From: Acanthochlamys bracteata
Lineage: Eukaryota > Streptophyta > Magnoliopsida > Pandanales > Velloziaceae
DNA length: 64,000 nt
Assembly (NCBI GenBank): GCA_019914995.1
Contig: CM034143.1
Location: forward strand, 5,061,501 to 5,125,500
Direction: 5' to 3'
Shown here: in pieces, positions 1 to 10,966 of the stretch
Layout of the letters: each line of letters opens with the position of its first letter
How positions within the stretch are numbered: the first letter of the stretch is position 1
The notes under the pieces: generated by a model
Told to the model about the DNA's origin: nothing
Database searches by the model: none
The model's input: only the letters and a program-made list of their open reading frames with translations
Translations under genes and position numbers: made by a program

Positions 1-642
1 CAAGTACTGGTGTTGCATCCTCAGCCTGTTGACATCTGTTATGGCCGCATGCTAGCTAAGGATGTTCTGAAGCAGCTCATAAATCTGATATGTTATGATG
101 AGTGTTGCCAAGCTTTTTAGAAGAGCACTGAATAACTTATTTATGGGAGATTGTTTTCTTCAACTTAAGAATGTATCCCCCTCCTTTGTTCGGAGATGGT
201 GATTAACAAAAGGTCATGGTTTCCTCGTTAAGAAATTACTTATTTTACTTAAGTTTGTCTTCCAAATGTTCCTATTTATATCTGAATACAAAATTTAGAG
301 AGAACTTTTGTACAGCCTCTTTGTCAAAGTTACTGAGACAAACATTCGATTTGGTAGCGATCAGCTCATTTTGATGGTACATGTATAGGAAGAGACAGTA
401 GAAAATGCTCTCGGGCAAATAGGACATTTTGGATTTGACAATACTGCTAGCTAACTGTTTATTGATTGTTTCTGCAAGTATGCCATTATGACTTGGACTC
501 CCACTAGTATATGTGCAGATATATACATGCTCAAGTTGGTATTTCCTGTGACTGCAATACGAAGTGTTCTTTCTGCTTTTTGCCTCTTGTTTCTACATGT
601 GAATTCTACTTTGTTTCTGAACCCAAGCATTACTCATCTTAG

Positions 643-813
643 GACGATGGGTACATCCCCAAGCACTCTGTGTTGGAACTTCAAAAGGCATGGCCAGGCT
701 CTGAAGTAAGGTGGGTGACTGGCGGGCATGTCTCATCTTTCTTGCTGCATAATGATGCATTCCGCAAAGCAATTGTTGATTCTCTGGACAGATTACAGTG
801 GAGAGAATCATGA
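643..813 (+). CDS. ABHD18-like alpha/beta hydrolase, last exon (partial gene)
   Basis: The final 57 codons of a plant ABHD18-type (DUF2048) alpha/beta hydrolase. A ttag acceptor at 641-642 opens an exon that reads DDGYIPKHSVLELQKAWPG, then RWVTGGHVSSFLLHN, and stops with TGA at 811-813. The conserved D-D-G-Y-I-P and G-G-H-V-S motifs hold what would be the catalytic Asp and His region of the fold, as known for the family. Upstream exons must lie left of the window, because I do not find the expected preceding residues in bases 1-640. Those bases are therefore read as intron. A possible polyadenylation signal AATAAA lies at about 903-908. The substrate of this family in plants is unknown to me. 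Confidence 0.75.
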   Translation, partial: DDGYIPKHSVLELQKAWPGSEVRWVTGGHVSSFLLHNDAFRKAIVDSLDRLQWRES

Positions 814-1167
814 CATTCACTAAGAGCTCTGTATCGACATAATATAGTTTCCTGTTGTCTTCGTGATAAAACCGCTAGTCTCTCAATTTTCCAACTCCCT
901 GAAATAAAAACAATACCTTGGGTTTGCTGGAGTTGATTGTTTTTTTTATTGTTCCCTTCTTCCGGGTAGATTTGTACGTTAGTTACCGGTAGCGGTTTAT
1001 CACTTTATTGAACAAGCAATGTTACTTGTGTTTGCTAATCCACAATACAAAACGCACCACTCTCTCTCTCTCTCTCTCATTACGAAAAATCAATTGCAAA
1101 GAAGTTTCAGATCCCTAAAATCATTCTCAGATTTTAACAAATATCAGGGCTACGTTCCTCTCCAGCC
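814..1167. other. Intergenic: 3' UTR of the hydrolase and a CT microsatellite
   Basis: Holds the 3' UTR of the preceding gene with an AATAAA near 903, then non-coding DNA. A (CT)n run of about 19 bases lies at 1060-1078, just upstream of the F-box remnant, where it would sit in that gene's former promoter or 5' UTR. Nothing else is recognisable. Confidence 0.6.
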
Positions 1168-1369
1168 ATGGTGACAACTCGATCAAATTCAACGACAACA
1201 ACCAAATGGTCTAACATCGACCAAGATCTTCTCTTCCAGATCTTTACAAACTCAATGCGCCAGATTTTGTAGCGCCACCGCAGGTTGCCGATCATGGTTC
1301 TCTGCTGTTGTCGCACGTCAATCACTCCTTGGTCCAACCAAGCAATCACCACTGTGTCTAAAGAGCATC
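1168..1369 (+). pseudogene. F-box protein remnant, N-terminal part
   Basis: ATG at 1168 starts a reading MVTTRSNSTTTTKWSNIDQD then LLFQIFTNSM, which resembles the start of an F-box (W-S-x-I-x-x-D-L-L-x-x-I). It stops at a TAG after 34 codons. A frameshift reading continues RFCSATAGCRSWFSAVVARQ, the second half of an F-box (R-F-x-x-V-C-x-x-W-R-S pattern). F-box/DUF295 proteins normally serve as substrate adaptors of SCF ubiquitin ligases. This copy is broken by the frameshift and then by the copia element that follows. A possible continuation lies beyond that element at 3440-3730. Confidence 0.5.
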
Positions 1370-3437
1370 CAGTGGTGAATGAATCTGATAAGCCCCCAAA
1401 TGAAGTACTATCACTAACAATACTACTATCTTCTCAACATACTATACTTTTTCTATTAGAGATTCTTCATCTTCTGAAAATTATAATAGTACTGGATCTT
1501 TTACGCAACGGAGCCCTATCAAAATGAGAAGTCTTAAGGAGATTTATGAGCAGACAAATAAAAAAAGTGAGTTTAATCTTTTCTGTCTATATGCTGATCA
1601 TGAACCTTTCACATTCTAACAAGTTGTAAAAAAGAACTGTTGGCGACTATCAATGTAATAGGAGATCCAAGCTATAGAGAAGAATGACACCTAGGAGTTG
1701 ACACCACTACAACAAAATCACAAAGCAATAGGTGTCAAATAAGTATACAAGATTAAATGCACTGCTGATGGCGATGTTAATCGGTACAAGGCTAGACTTG
1801 TAGCGAAAGATTACAAACAAAAATACAGCATCGACTATGAAGAAGTCTTTCTATCTATTGCTTGACTTGATATGGTAAAACTAATAATATCTTTTGCAGC
1901 TCATCATAGATGGAAGATATATTATCTAAATATTAAGTCAGTATTTCTCAATGATATTCTTGAGGAAGAGGTATATGTATAGCAACCAGAAGATTTTCAT
2001 GTGAAAAGGCAAGAAAACAAAACATATCGATTAAAAAAAGTTTTGTATGGATTGAAGCAAGCACTACGAGCGTGGAATGCCCGAATTGATGGTTATCTTC
2101 AACAAAATAGCTTCACCAAATATCCTTATGAGCATACTAGTTATATGAAGATGAATCATAAAAGCTAGTTTCTAATATTTTGTCTTTATGTTGATGATTT
2201 GTTATACATAGATAATAGCCTTAAAATGCTTGGAGAATTCAAGGCGATGATGTTGAATTTGAGATAACGGATAATGGTTTCATATCCTACTTCCTTGGCA
2301 TCGAAGTGAAGTAACAACAAGATAGAATTTTTATATCTAAAAAAAAGTACACGAATGACCGATTGGAGAAGTTCAAGATGAGCAATTGTAATTCCATAAA
2401 CATTCCAATTGCCATACGAACAAAGCTATCAAAAAAAATGAATGGAGACTTAGTTGACTCAACTCTTTTTAAGAATCTTATTAGTAGTTTGAGGTATCTG
2501 ACAATCACAAAGCCAAATATCGTTTATGCAGTCGGACCTGTGAGTCGCTACATGGAGACACCAAATGAGTCTCATTGGCTGGTTGCGAAGAGGATTTTAA
2601 GGTATATCAGAGGCTCACTTAATTTTGGTCTATTTTATACTTATGGTGAACCTGCAGAATAAGTAGGCTATTCAGATAGTAATTGGGGTGGTGATCAAGA
2701 TGAAAGAAAAAGCACCACAAGCTATGTCTTTTACTTTGGGTTAATTACATTTTCATGGACATCAAAGAAACAAAATATTGTAACTTTATCTTCATGTGAA
2801 GCAGAATATGTCGCAGCTGCATCTACAGTGTGTGAAGCAATTTGGCTAAAAAATATGCTAAAAAAGTTGCATCATCTACAAGAGAAACCAACAAAAATAT
2901 TAGTTGATAATCAATCAGCTATACAATTTGCAAAGAATCCAGTACATCATGAAAGGATCAAACACATTGATATTCGATTCCACTTTCTCAGAAACCATAA
3001 AAGCAGAATACTGTGTAGTTGATGTATTGTCATACTATGGAACAAGTAGCAGATATTTTTACAAAACTGTTGCCAATTAAATATTTCGGAAGGTTAAGAG
3101 AAATGCTTGGTAAAAAAACGTTTTGATTTGAGGGGCGTGTTGAAATAACAAATCAAAACTTATGCATTGATTTTGGAGTTTCTCAAGACATTAATAAAAA
3201 AAAGTGGGTAAATAATAGTAGTAGTGGACATATATATTACTTAGGAGAAGTAGTGAGTGTGTTAAAAGTTAGTAATAATTATAAATTCCATTTTATTTTA
3301 ATGTCGTAATTAATGTAATGCTTGGTTGTAATGCCTACATAAGAAGGCTTATAGTATGTTGTGTTTTTGTATCGAGTGAAAAAAGAAAAATATTTTAAAA
3401 AAAATTCTCCTCCATAAAAAACTTCTAACTTTTAACA
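1370..3437 (+). mobile_element. Ty1/copia retrotransposon, 5'-truncated and degenerate
   Basis: Contains the late integrase-to-reverse-transcriptase linker (MRSLKEIYEQT near 1523), a reverse transcriptase stretch (YKARLVAKDYKQ near 1783; LYGLKQALRAWN near 2043; LYVDDLLYID near 2187) and RNase H (SDSNWGGD near 2674; SSCEAEYVAA near 2792; DNQSAIQFAKNP near 2908). This is the gene order of Ty1/copia. The frame is broken many times, for example by TGA at 1863-1865 and TAG at 1980-1982. No gag, protease, 5' LTR or primer-binding site is visible, so only the 3' half remains. A purine-rich tract (about 3128-3137) precedes the 3' LTR. The left boundary is approximate. Confidence 0.85.
3138..3437 (+). 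repeat. 3' LTR of the truncated copia element
   Basis: Starts TGTTGAAAT directly after the polypurine tract and ends in TTTTAACA, giving the TG...CA ends and short inverted repeat usual for plant copia LTRs. It is about 300 bp. There is no matching 5' LTR in the window, so no target-site duplication can be checked. The end could also be placed at 3439. Confidence 0.65.
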
Positions 3438-3730
3438 CACCGTCGGAACTCTTTGCTACTAATGCTATGGGAACACGCTTCTCATTGCCGATATCATGGC
3501 TTGTGCTCAATGGCGTTGATGTACAGAGTAGAAATCGACCATGGGGAATTGGTAGAGGTGAACAGTTTCAGAGACTTCTCAATATCTTAGATACATGGGG
3601 AGTTTGGGACTCCTGTGTGCTTGGCTTCGGTTGATGTTCTGGCATCAAAGTTAACTGCCTATAATACATATCACCAGCAATTGGGGCTTACCGTTTGTAT
3701 GGATATGTTGTGAGGTATAATAGTCTTGAA
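3438..3730 (+). pseudogene. Probable continuation of the F-box/DUF295 remnant
   Basis: Directly after the copia LTR, a frame near 3512 reads YRVEIDHGELVEVNSFRDFS. This resembles the DUF295 (KIB) consensus in which a protein of the F-box family describes a value and status line of the type WVEVxSLGD. Other frames are interrupted by stops. Taken with the F-box start at 1168, this suggests that the copia element landed inside an F-box/DUF295 gene and that the gene then decayed. The match is short and I am not sure of it. Confidence 0.3.
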
Positions 3731-4655
3731 GACATAAGCAGTGAAATCCTCACAGCATTCAAAAGTTTCAAACGCCAATGGCAAATGTGTTGGATTATTC
3801 CCACCTTATAAGTTGTATTGTAGCAAAAAATAATTGATCAGTCATTATTTAGAATATTTTTGAGTTATATTAAGCTTATTAAAGTTTGCCCCAGTATTGT
3901 TTCCTGAATGGATAGGAAAAGTGACAAGCCTCAGAGGAGAAGCTATAGCTCTTTGTTTGTAGGACTACAAATTAAAGATAAAGGGCATGTTTCAGTTTCA
4001 TGGAAGACCACTTATTTCTGCCAGATTTTAAATTCAATTTGCATCACGTGTTTCAATTGTCACTCTAAATTTTAATGTCACACCGAATCTACCAAAACCT
4101 CACTTGAAACTCTATTTCATATATTTCAGTCATCATTTCTATTTCTATTTTTACTGAATTTCACTTCTTACAGGATTTTACTTTCGCGAACTCGCTTTAG
4201 TAAAATTCACTTTCAAGAAATTAAAAAACGCCCTAAGACAAAATTTGGCACGATGTAAATTGGGATTGGCCCCAAAAGATTATTCATTTTTTGCCATCCC
4301 ATGAAGGCAAAGAAAAGGGAAATGAAAAAACCATCAAGTACAGTAAGCAGCTATTCCTTTCTTCTCTTCTGCTGAATAGAACCTTCAGTGGCACACCTGC
4401 ATCTACTTTGCTTATGAATCAGGTTTCATTCATCCATCAAAGTTATCCTAACACGTTGAAGAAGCACCATTTCATGAAGGAATTGATCATTAAAGGGTTC
4501 CAATTGTTATAATCCCAGTTAAAATTTCTGTCAGAAGGATCTAACTATTAAAGCCATACTGCAGAAACTATTCTTCCAACCAATTGGCATCCAGAACTGA
4601 AGTTTCTAAGAGAGGAAAGCCCTAACATTTTCAACAAAACCTATCAATTTCAAGC
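3731..4655. other. Intergenic / upstream region of the first MCTP gene
   Basis: No gene is recognised. Short open frames here (for example 4291-4512) show no family resemblance. The last few hundred bases before 4656 are likely promoter and 5' UTR of the MCTP gene. A TATA box or transcription start cannot be assigned with confidence. Confidence 0.5.
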
Positions 4656-7131
4656 ATGCATCATCAAGCTCAACACCCAGATACACAACGAAGCAGCAAC
4701 ACTGATTACAATGTGAAAGACGCCGGCCGTGAACTCAGCGATGAACGTTGGCCGCTCGGCAGCGCACGTGCAAGAGCTGGCGGCGTAAGTTCATGGACGA
4801 ATGCTGCGGACAAGACCGATCTAGTCGAACAAATGTATTACCTTTATGTTCGGGTTGTCAAGGCTCGTGACCTCCCGACAAGCCCTGTCACCGGTGCTTG
4901 TGACCCTTATGCCGAAATCAAGCTTGGCAACTACAAGGGCACCACAAAGTACATGGTGAAGAAAACCATGCCGGAATGGAACCAGATCTTCGCCTTCTCG
5001 AAAGAACGCGTTCAGTCTTCCTTGCTCGAAGTCTTCATCAAGGACAAAGAAACGATCGGCCGGGACGAGTACGTCGGCCGGGTAGTTTTCGATCTCAATG
5101 AAGTTCCGACAAGAGTGCAGCCTGATAGCCCGCTGGCCCCGCAGTGGTATCGGTTGGAAGACCGAAGAGGGCGCAAGGTTCGCGGAGAGGTGATGCTTGC
5201 TGTTTGGGTCGGAACGCAGGCGGACGAGGCGTTCTCAGAGGCGTGGCATGCTGATGCAGTCAATGTTAACGGCGAGGCAGCGATGCTTACTACTCGATCA
5301 AAAGTTTACGTTTCACCGAAGTTATGGTATCTTCGTGTTAATGTGATTGAAGCTCAGGACTTGGAGCCCAATGATCGCGGCCGTGTTCCTGAAGCCTTCG
5401 TTAGAGCACAACTCGGCAACCAGGTGGAAAAATTGTTTCCCAACTCTTAAACTGTAATAAGAAATGTGACTTAAATGTGGATTAATTGATTGAACCTTTA
5501 AGGGCATGCAGGTGTTGATGACGAAGGTGGCAATTGATCGTAGCCCGGTATGGAACGAGGACCTCGTCTTCGTTGCAGCGGAGCCCTTCGAGGAGCAGCT
5601 GGTGCTGTCAGTGGAGAACCGAGTGACGCCGAGAAAGGATGAAGTGCTCGGAAGAGTAGCTGTGCCACTAGCTACGTTAGATAAGCGGCTTGATTACCGA
5701 CCGGTTCCGTCTCGGTGGTTCGATCTTGAGAAGTTCGGGCTTGCTAATTCATTAGAACCGGATGCGGTTCGACGAGAGCAGAGATTTGCTAGCCGGCTAC
5801 ATCTCAGGGCAAGTTTAGAAGGTGGCTACCATGTCGTGGATGAATCGAGCATGTACACAAGCGACCAAAGGCCAACATCAAGACAACTCTGGCTTCCTCC
5901 GGTTGGAATGTTAGAAATCGGGTTCCTTGGTGCCGAAGGTTTGCCACCGATGAAATCGCGTGGTGGTCGAGCAACCACCGACGCCTTCTGTGTTGCGAAA
6001 TATGGGCAAAAATGGGTACGCACCCGCACGGTGCTGGACAGTGCAGCGCCCCGTTGGAACGAGCAGTACACTTGGGAGGTCTACGACCTGTGCACCGTTA
6101 TCACCATCGGCGTGTTTGACAACGGCTCCGCTAGTGCAACACCAACTAAAGACGCAAGAATCGGCAAAGTACGAATCCGTGTAGCCGCACTCGAGAGCGA
6201 CCGGACATACCGCCACTCGTACCCGTTGATCACTTTGCAACCGACAGGGGTTCAGAAAATGGGAGAACTTCGGCTTGCTATCCGCTTCACTGTTATATCT
6301 CTTTCTCATACGCTTCACCTCTACACCAGGCCACTGCTTCCAAAGATGCATTACCTCCATCCATTCACAGTCAGTCAAGTTGAAGCATTGCGGCATCAAG
6401 CAATGGGCATTGTTGCAGCCCGCCTCGGCAGAGCGGAGCCACCCCTTCGCAAGGAAGTAGTTGAATATTTACTCGATGTTGAATCTCATCTCTGGAGCAT
6501 GCGCCGGAGCAAGGCAAACTTTTTCCGGATCATGTCTCTACTCTCCGGCACAATACACTTCTTGCAATGGCTCGGTAAAGTCCGGGAATGGGGCAATCCG
6601 GCGACCACCGCTCTTCTTCATGTTCTGTTCGTGATACTAATTTGGTACCCTGAACTGATTCTTCCCACACTGTTCCTTTACCTTTTTGTCAATGGGCTAT
6701 GGAACTACAGGTGGAGGCCACGGCATCCGCCGCATATGGACACAAAACTCTCATGGGCAGAAGCCGCGATGCCCGACGAGCTCGATGAAGAGTTCGACAC
6801 ATTCCCGACATCGCGACCCATGGATGTCGTCCACATTCGGTATGACCGGTTACGAAGCATTGCCGGAAGAGTGCAGACGGTAGTCGGAGACATTGCCACA
6901 CAAGGAGAAAGATTGCAATCTCTGTTAAGTTGGAAAGATCCAAGAGCAACAGCTCTGTTTGTTATATGTTGCTTGGCTGCAGCAGTGCTGTTGTATGTAA
7001 CACCGTTTAAAGTTGTGGCGCTGGCGACAGGGTTGTGGTGGCTCAGGCACCCAAGGTTCAGGAGCAAGTTGCCCTCTGTTCCAAGTAACTTCTTCAAGAG
7101 GTTACCTTCAAAAGTTGATAGCTTGCTCTGA
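4656..7131 (+). CDS. Multiple C2 domain and transmembrane region protein (MCTP/FTIP family), 795 aa
   Basis: Exons 4656-5423 and 5512-7131, joined in phase 0 across an 88-bp GT-AG intron, give 795 aa. After a variable N-terminus, three C2 domains follow: about residues 65-190 (from YYLYVRVVKARDLP), 225-345 (from LWYLRVNVIEAQDL, split by the intron) and 390-520 (from GMLEIGFLGAEGLPP). Then comes the PRT_C domain (PF08372) with two hydrophobic segments, near residues 640-675 and 750-785. Plant MCTPs anchor in the endoplasmic reticulum and use C2 domains to tether it to the plasma membrane at plasmodesmata. Some (FTIPs) move mobile regulators. Acidic loop residues in the first C2 (D-P-Y, D-x-E/D) look mostly kept. 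Most MCTP coding regions I know are intronless, so the intron is odd. Without it the ORF stops after LGNQVEKLFPNS. The exact paralogue is not resolved. Confidence 0.9.
5424..5511 (+). other. 88-bp intron in the MCTP coding sequence
   Basis: Begins GTGGAAAAAT and ends GGGCATGCAG, is AT-rich and has in-frame stops. Removing it joins LGNQ to VLMTKV, which matches the usual MCTP layout (LGNQ-V-x-x-T-x-V/I, then NPMWNEDL-like WNEDL). Both exon edges are in phase 0. The alternative, a true frameshift or insertion that kills the gene, is less likely because the splice consensus and phase are correct and the downstream ORF is intact for 539 codons. Confidence 0.8.
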
Positions 7132-8427
7132 GAGCAGAATTAACTTTAGGAGGAACACTATTTTTTCCCAACTTTTTCTTTACGGAATTTCTGTTGTATT
7201 GTTGGATTTCTTGCTAATAACATGATTTCTGTAAGTGTTGGTTGAGGTTTGTAATTCAAGAGATTAATTGGCTTTTTTATGACTTATGTTTTTGGTAGAG
7301 AGATTATTAAACGTAGTGTCAAAGTTATTGGGCTTGCTAATTGTGTGTCTGTCCAAAGTAACTTGGATGCAGTAGGCTAATGGACTTCTCCATCCCATTA
7401 ACAAAATCTTTGTTATAAGTTTATTAGATAAAAAAAAAAAAATCAATCTCATTTTTCTGAAAATTCTAAAGTAAATTTTTTTTTAAAAATTTGTTATTTT
7501 AAACACTCTAAAACAAAACATATAGAAACGGAGGAGCAGCCAGCTAAGATGCTACACATCATTACTAATGAAACAAATAATCGCAAACACTTCACAATAG
7601 CACCGTAGCGTGCTTAGGTGGTGTTTGAAAATACATATGAAATAAAATTTTTTTGAAACAAAAAATAGTTTTATTTTTTTTAAAAATGAGTTATTTTTTC
7701 TATTTTAAAAAAATAATAAAAATAAGAAATAAAATATCTCAGTAAAATTTTTTTAATTTTTTTAATTTTTAAATAAATTTTTTAAATATTTGAAAAGTAC
7801 TGTTAGAAAAATGTAGTCCCAAACTAGCTCTTAAAAGTTTGGTTGACGAAGCTTTTTTATTTCATATATTTTAATAAATTTTTTTATAATTTTATATAAT
7901 TTATTTAAACTTTTAAATAAACTAAAAAAATTTTATATAAAAAAATTTTATTATTATTTAATTTTATTATACTTTTGAGATCAAAATAATAAAATTTATT
8001 TATTAAGATAGAATAAAAATACTTATCATTTTAGAAACGTTTTTTCCATAAGTACTCCGTAAGACTTCAACGAAGCCTACACATTGCATTAGAGCAATGT
8101 GCTAGCAGCACACTCATAAAGAGCAAGACCAATGCACCATGAACATGAGATTAAAATCATTAAATTCTCGAACCGTAAAGCTGACCAAGCAGTAGATCTC
8201 CGAACATTCACAAGCATAACCAAAATAATTACCTCATGATTACACTCCCTTTATTTTGCTACGATTCTAAAAAAAGAAAAGGCTTGATTAGCTAGCTTGG
8301 TAATTGGTTTCCAGCAATTTGGATAACATGCAACCTTGCCGCTGACACCGCTCCCTTCAGTAACTTGCAAAACAACGGTAATTGAATTTATCCCCAAAAC
8401 ACCTGTTAATCTTCTTCGTTCGACTGA
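7132..8427. other. Intergenic, AT-rich, with a small MITE-like repeat
   Basis: The first 100 bases or so are MCTP 3' UTR. From about 7618 to 7835 lies a low-complexity AT-rich stretch that opens with GGTGTTTGAAAATAC and has poly-T/poly-A arms, like the small AT-rich repeats elsewhere in the window (28.7, 30.1, 33.5 and 58.4 kb). Another arm-like AT block lies at 7850-8040. No coding sequence is supported. Confidence 0.5.
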
Positions 8428-8733
8428 ATGAGTGATCCAGTCATTCACGCGTTCGAACACTTAGCTCGCCTCTGCAGAGAACTTTAGTCTTCCGATCTGC
8501 TCCGTTGGTTCTGCTGCTATTGCTGCTCTATCATTCGCCTGCTCCGCCACTTTGTTCCCGCCGCTCCGCTCTGCTTCTTCTTTCCTCGATTTTAATTTTG
8601 CTATTGCTTCTAATCCTTCTTCCGATACTGCTACACAATCTTCGAAAATTCTTCTTCTCTTCTCCTAACGACTTTCAGATCCCGAATCGAAGCTTTCGAA
8701 GCCTGAGGCGGGCCTGAATACCTTAGAAGCTTT
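8428..8733 (+). pseudogene. Unidentified host gene, 5' part, broken by the CACTA element
   Basis: A possible start at 8428 reads MSDPVIHAFEHLARLCREL then a TAG. A neighbouring frame continues with a hydrophobic, Ser/Ala-rich stretch (GSAAIAALSFACSATLFPPL) and later SKPEAGLNTLEAF, which runs straight into the CACTA insertion site. Joining across the element (keeping one TTT) continues without a break as EADSTTTNVVDRLFFMMDYG. So the transposon landed in an exon. I do not recognise the family. Stops in the 5' half suggest decay, or that an intron lies there. Confidence 0.45.
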
Positions 8734-8794
8734 CACTACTAGAAATAATGATATAGAAGGGGAAGGAGAAAGAGCCTTCGACCCCAGCGACTAA

Positions 8795-9350
8795 AAGAAT
8801 CAGTCGGCAAAATCAAGAATTCAGTCGGTATATACATTTACCGACTGAAAAAAGATGGTCGGTAAATCAATTATCGACCAACATACACTATCAGTCAGTA
8901 GTGTACAGTAAATTGCCGACTATAGAGGTAGTCGGTGAATACCGATTTATTAATCCGTCGCTATTCAGGCATTACAGTCGGTACATTTTCGACATACATA
9001 ATAGTTGGTATTTTTCGACTACGACTTTGGACGGTAAATACCGACTACATTAGTGATCGATAATTTGCGACTGCAGTATCGGCCGATAACTACCGACTGT
9101 CTAGTTAGTTGGTAATTATCGACTGCGGCGTCAGTCGGTAACTGCCGACTAACAGACCAGTTGATAATTACCGACTGACGTCCTGGTCGGAAGTACCTTC
9201 ATAAACTATGATTATTACCGACTATCTTTGTAGTCGGTAAATTCTGACTTGTGTTTTCAATCGGGAAAGGCCGACTGCTTTTCTAGTCGGTAACTTTACG
9301 TTTTCAATCGGCTATTCTTTTAGTTGTTTGTTACCGACCTGCTTTTACAG
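8795..9350. repeat. CACTA left subterminal repeat region
   Basis: Many degenerate copies of a roughly 9-11 bp motif, AACCGACTG / CAGTCGGTAA, in both orientations. Examples: near 8820 (CAGTCGGTATA), 8838 (TTACCGACTG), 9134 (CAGTCGGTAACTGCCGACT) and 9221-9240 (ACCGACT...AGTCGGTAA). In En/Spm, subterminal motifs bind the TNPA protein and are needed for transposition. The left copies are more diverged than those on the right. Confidence 0.85.
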
Positions 9351-9796
9351 TTGGCATTGTTTCTGAATTTTCTTCAAAATCGCTGCTGTTATTAAAAATT
9401 TATATATCAACAACATTTTCATTCATATCATTCAATTAAACATAAATAATCTAAATATCACAACATTCAACACAAATAATTTAAAAAAAGTAAGTACTTA
9501 TATTCATTGAAAATGCATAATAAATCAATTACAATTCAGTTTTGACAAAATTCCTGAAAGACAAGAAAGAAAGCAGCTCCATGCCCAAGCTGTGCTATAC
9601 AATATCCACCACAAAGTTAATACGGACATGGAAGGTACCTCCTGCATAGTTCACCTTCTGTGCTATCAACTTTGCCCATATAATCCGTCCATCCATTTCA
9701 GGTATATCTGCAGACAATTAAAGAAAGCAGAGACACATGGAATCATCATGTTCATAATCAGAAAACATCGAACGAAAATCAGATTATAACATAATG
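9351..9796. other. CACTA interior, no gene recognised
   Basis: Lies between the left subterminal repeats and the captured PILS fragment. An open frame from 9592 has no recognisable family resemblance. It may be flanking sequence captured together with the PILS exons. Confidence 0.4.
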
Positions 9797-10150
9797 CAAT
9801 GCAGCTGGGAAGCTTTCTTGTATGGACTTATGGTTACAGCTTGATGAAGAATGCTGGAGCTGAATATGAGAAAATCCGAAACCAAAATGTGAACTCAAGT
9901 GAAGGAAATCACGTCACCTATTTGAATGACGAAGAGAGCACTGTTAATGGCAACGAGGAAAACCAAACTGTAAGAACCTTCAAGAGAAACTCTATTGAAA
10001 TTCTGAAGTAATTTTATAAACCTAACTGAATTATTTCGTATGATTTCAGACTGTTTCTTTACTATCAGGAGTAGATTTCAAGAATGCAAAGAGCTTCTTG
10101 GTGAAGATCAAAGACGCTTTTCTGCAGATAGTGCATGAATTGTTGATGCC
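9797..10150 (+). pseudogene. Captured PILS (PIN-LIKES auxin carrier) gene fragment, two exons
   Basis: Exon one (about 9799-9969) reads MQLGSFLVWTYGYSLMKNAG then a hydrophilic stretch ending NEENQT, followed by GTAAGAAC. Exon two starts after TGATTTCAG at 10050 and reads TVSLLSGVDFKNAKSFLVKI then KDAFLQIVHELLMPA. Joining them keeps the frame. This is the transmembrane segment plus cytosolic loop in the middle of a PILS-family carrier, an endoplasmic reticulum auxin transporter. Everything else of the gene is missing, and the frame ends soon after MPANKSI. It lies inside the CACTA element on the strand opposite to the transposase genes, so it is a captured host fragment. Confidence 0.65.
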
Positions 10151-10339
10151 AGCAAACAAAAGCATATAAGACTTAAAAAATCCTTGTAAGGGAGGATCAA
10201 ACGTTAAGACCATCTTGTCCAGTACTCGCGGACAACTAGCATGTCTAAGCCCTTCGTACTACATAACAAATGGGAATAGCTAAATAGCTCACTGGCACGA
10301 TGGAGTGCTGAGCAACAACAAAATAAAAACACACCTTAC

Positions 10340-10435
10340 CTTGCAAGCTCTGCACCAGAATTTGTGTCAAAGCTATTTATGAGTAGGGCAGTTGCTGTTC
10401 CACTTGGGTAGGTAAGCTTGTAATCGATTATCAAC
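10340..10435 (-). pseudogene. Captured YSL transporter fragment, downstream exon
   Basis: On the minus strand, after TGCTCACAG, the exon reads [20 protein letters not shown] and [13 protein letters not shown] and ends at a GTAAGG donor. [18 protein letters not shown] is a hallmark of Yellow Stripe-Like (oligopeptide transporter superfamily) metal-nicotianamine transporters. It follows the 10967-11139 exon in YSL order, with about 530 bp of intron or inserted sequence between them. No other YSL exon is visible in the element. Confidence 0.75.
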
Positions 10436-10966
10436 CTGTGAGCAATAATCCAAAGTGATAAATTTTAAGTCATTAAGGGGAAAATCAGATTATTCCAAAA
10501 GATAAGTAACAAAATATTGAATCTTCAATTTTTTCGTGGTTGAATGGATACATACATTTGACATGCTAGTAAAGACTCACATGCATGAGTCAGCGACAAA
10601 CTTCATAAGCACTACAACCAATATAAGTATATTCTTCTCTGCTAGCTTGCATCCAAAAAAATAGCTACAATTGTCACCTGATCTAGATCACTATAGTATA
10701 GAAATTTGTGATAACCTTGTGAATATGGCCTTGATGGCCTCCAAAAATTCTCTTATTTCTACTGTTGTTGTATAGGCATTAAGGTGCAGTTCAATTTGTC
10801 AGATAATAACATGTATACTACAAAGGGTTTACCAATCCTTGAATTGCATTTTACTATTGGAGAACCGGCACTAAGTCACAATGTATCAAAACTTGGTAAA
10901 GCATTTGGATTAGTGGATTTTGGCAAAAAAAAATCTGGAATTCCCAAATACTATCATGATCAATAC

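Noticed and set aside
1-120. Open frame at the window start as an earlier exon of the ABHD18-like gene
   Set aside because: The reading (QVLVLHPQPVDICYG...) does not match the residues expected before DDGYIP, and no donor joins it in frame.
5424-5505. Frameshift or premature stop ending the first MCTP ORF at 5450
   Set aside because: GT-AG borders, matching phase and a perfect family join (LGNQ-V) favour an 88-bp intron.
8505-8717. Leucine-rich ORF resembling a membrane protein
   Set aside because: Arises from a CTT/CTG-rich stretch. Other frames of the same DNA show the better continuation across the CACTA junction.
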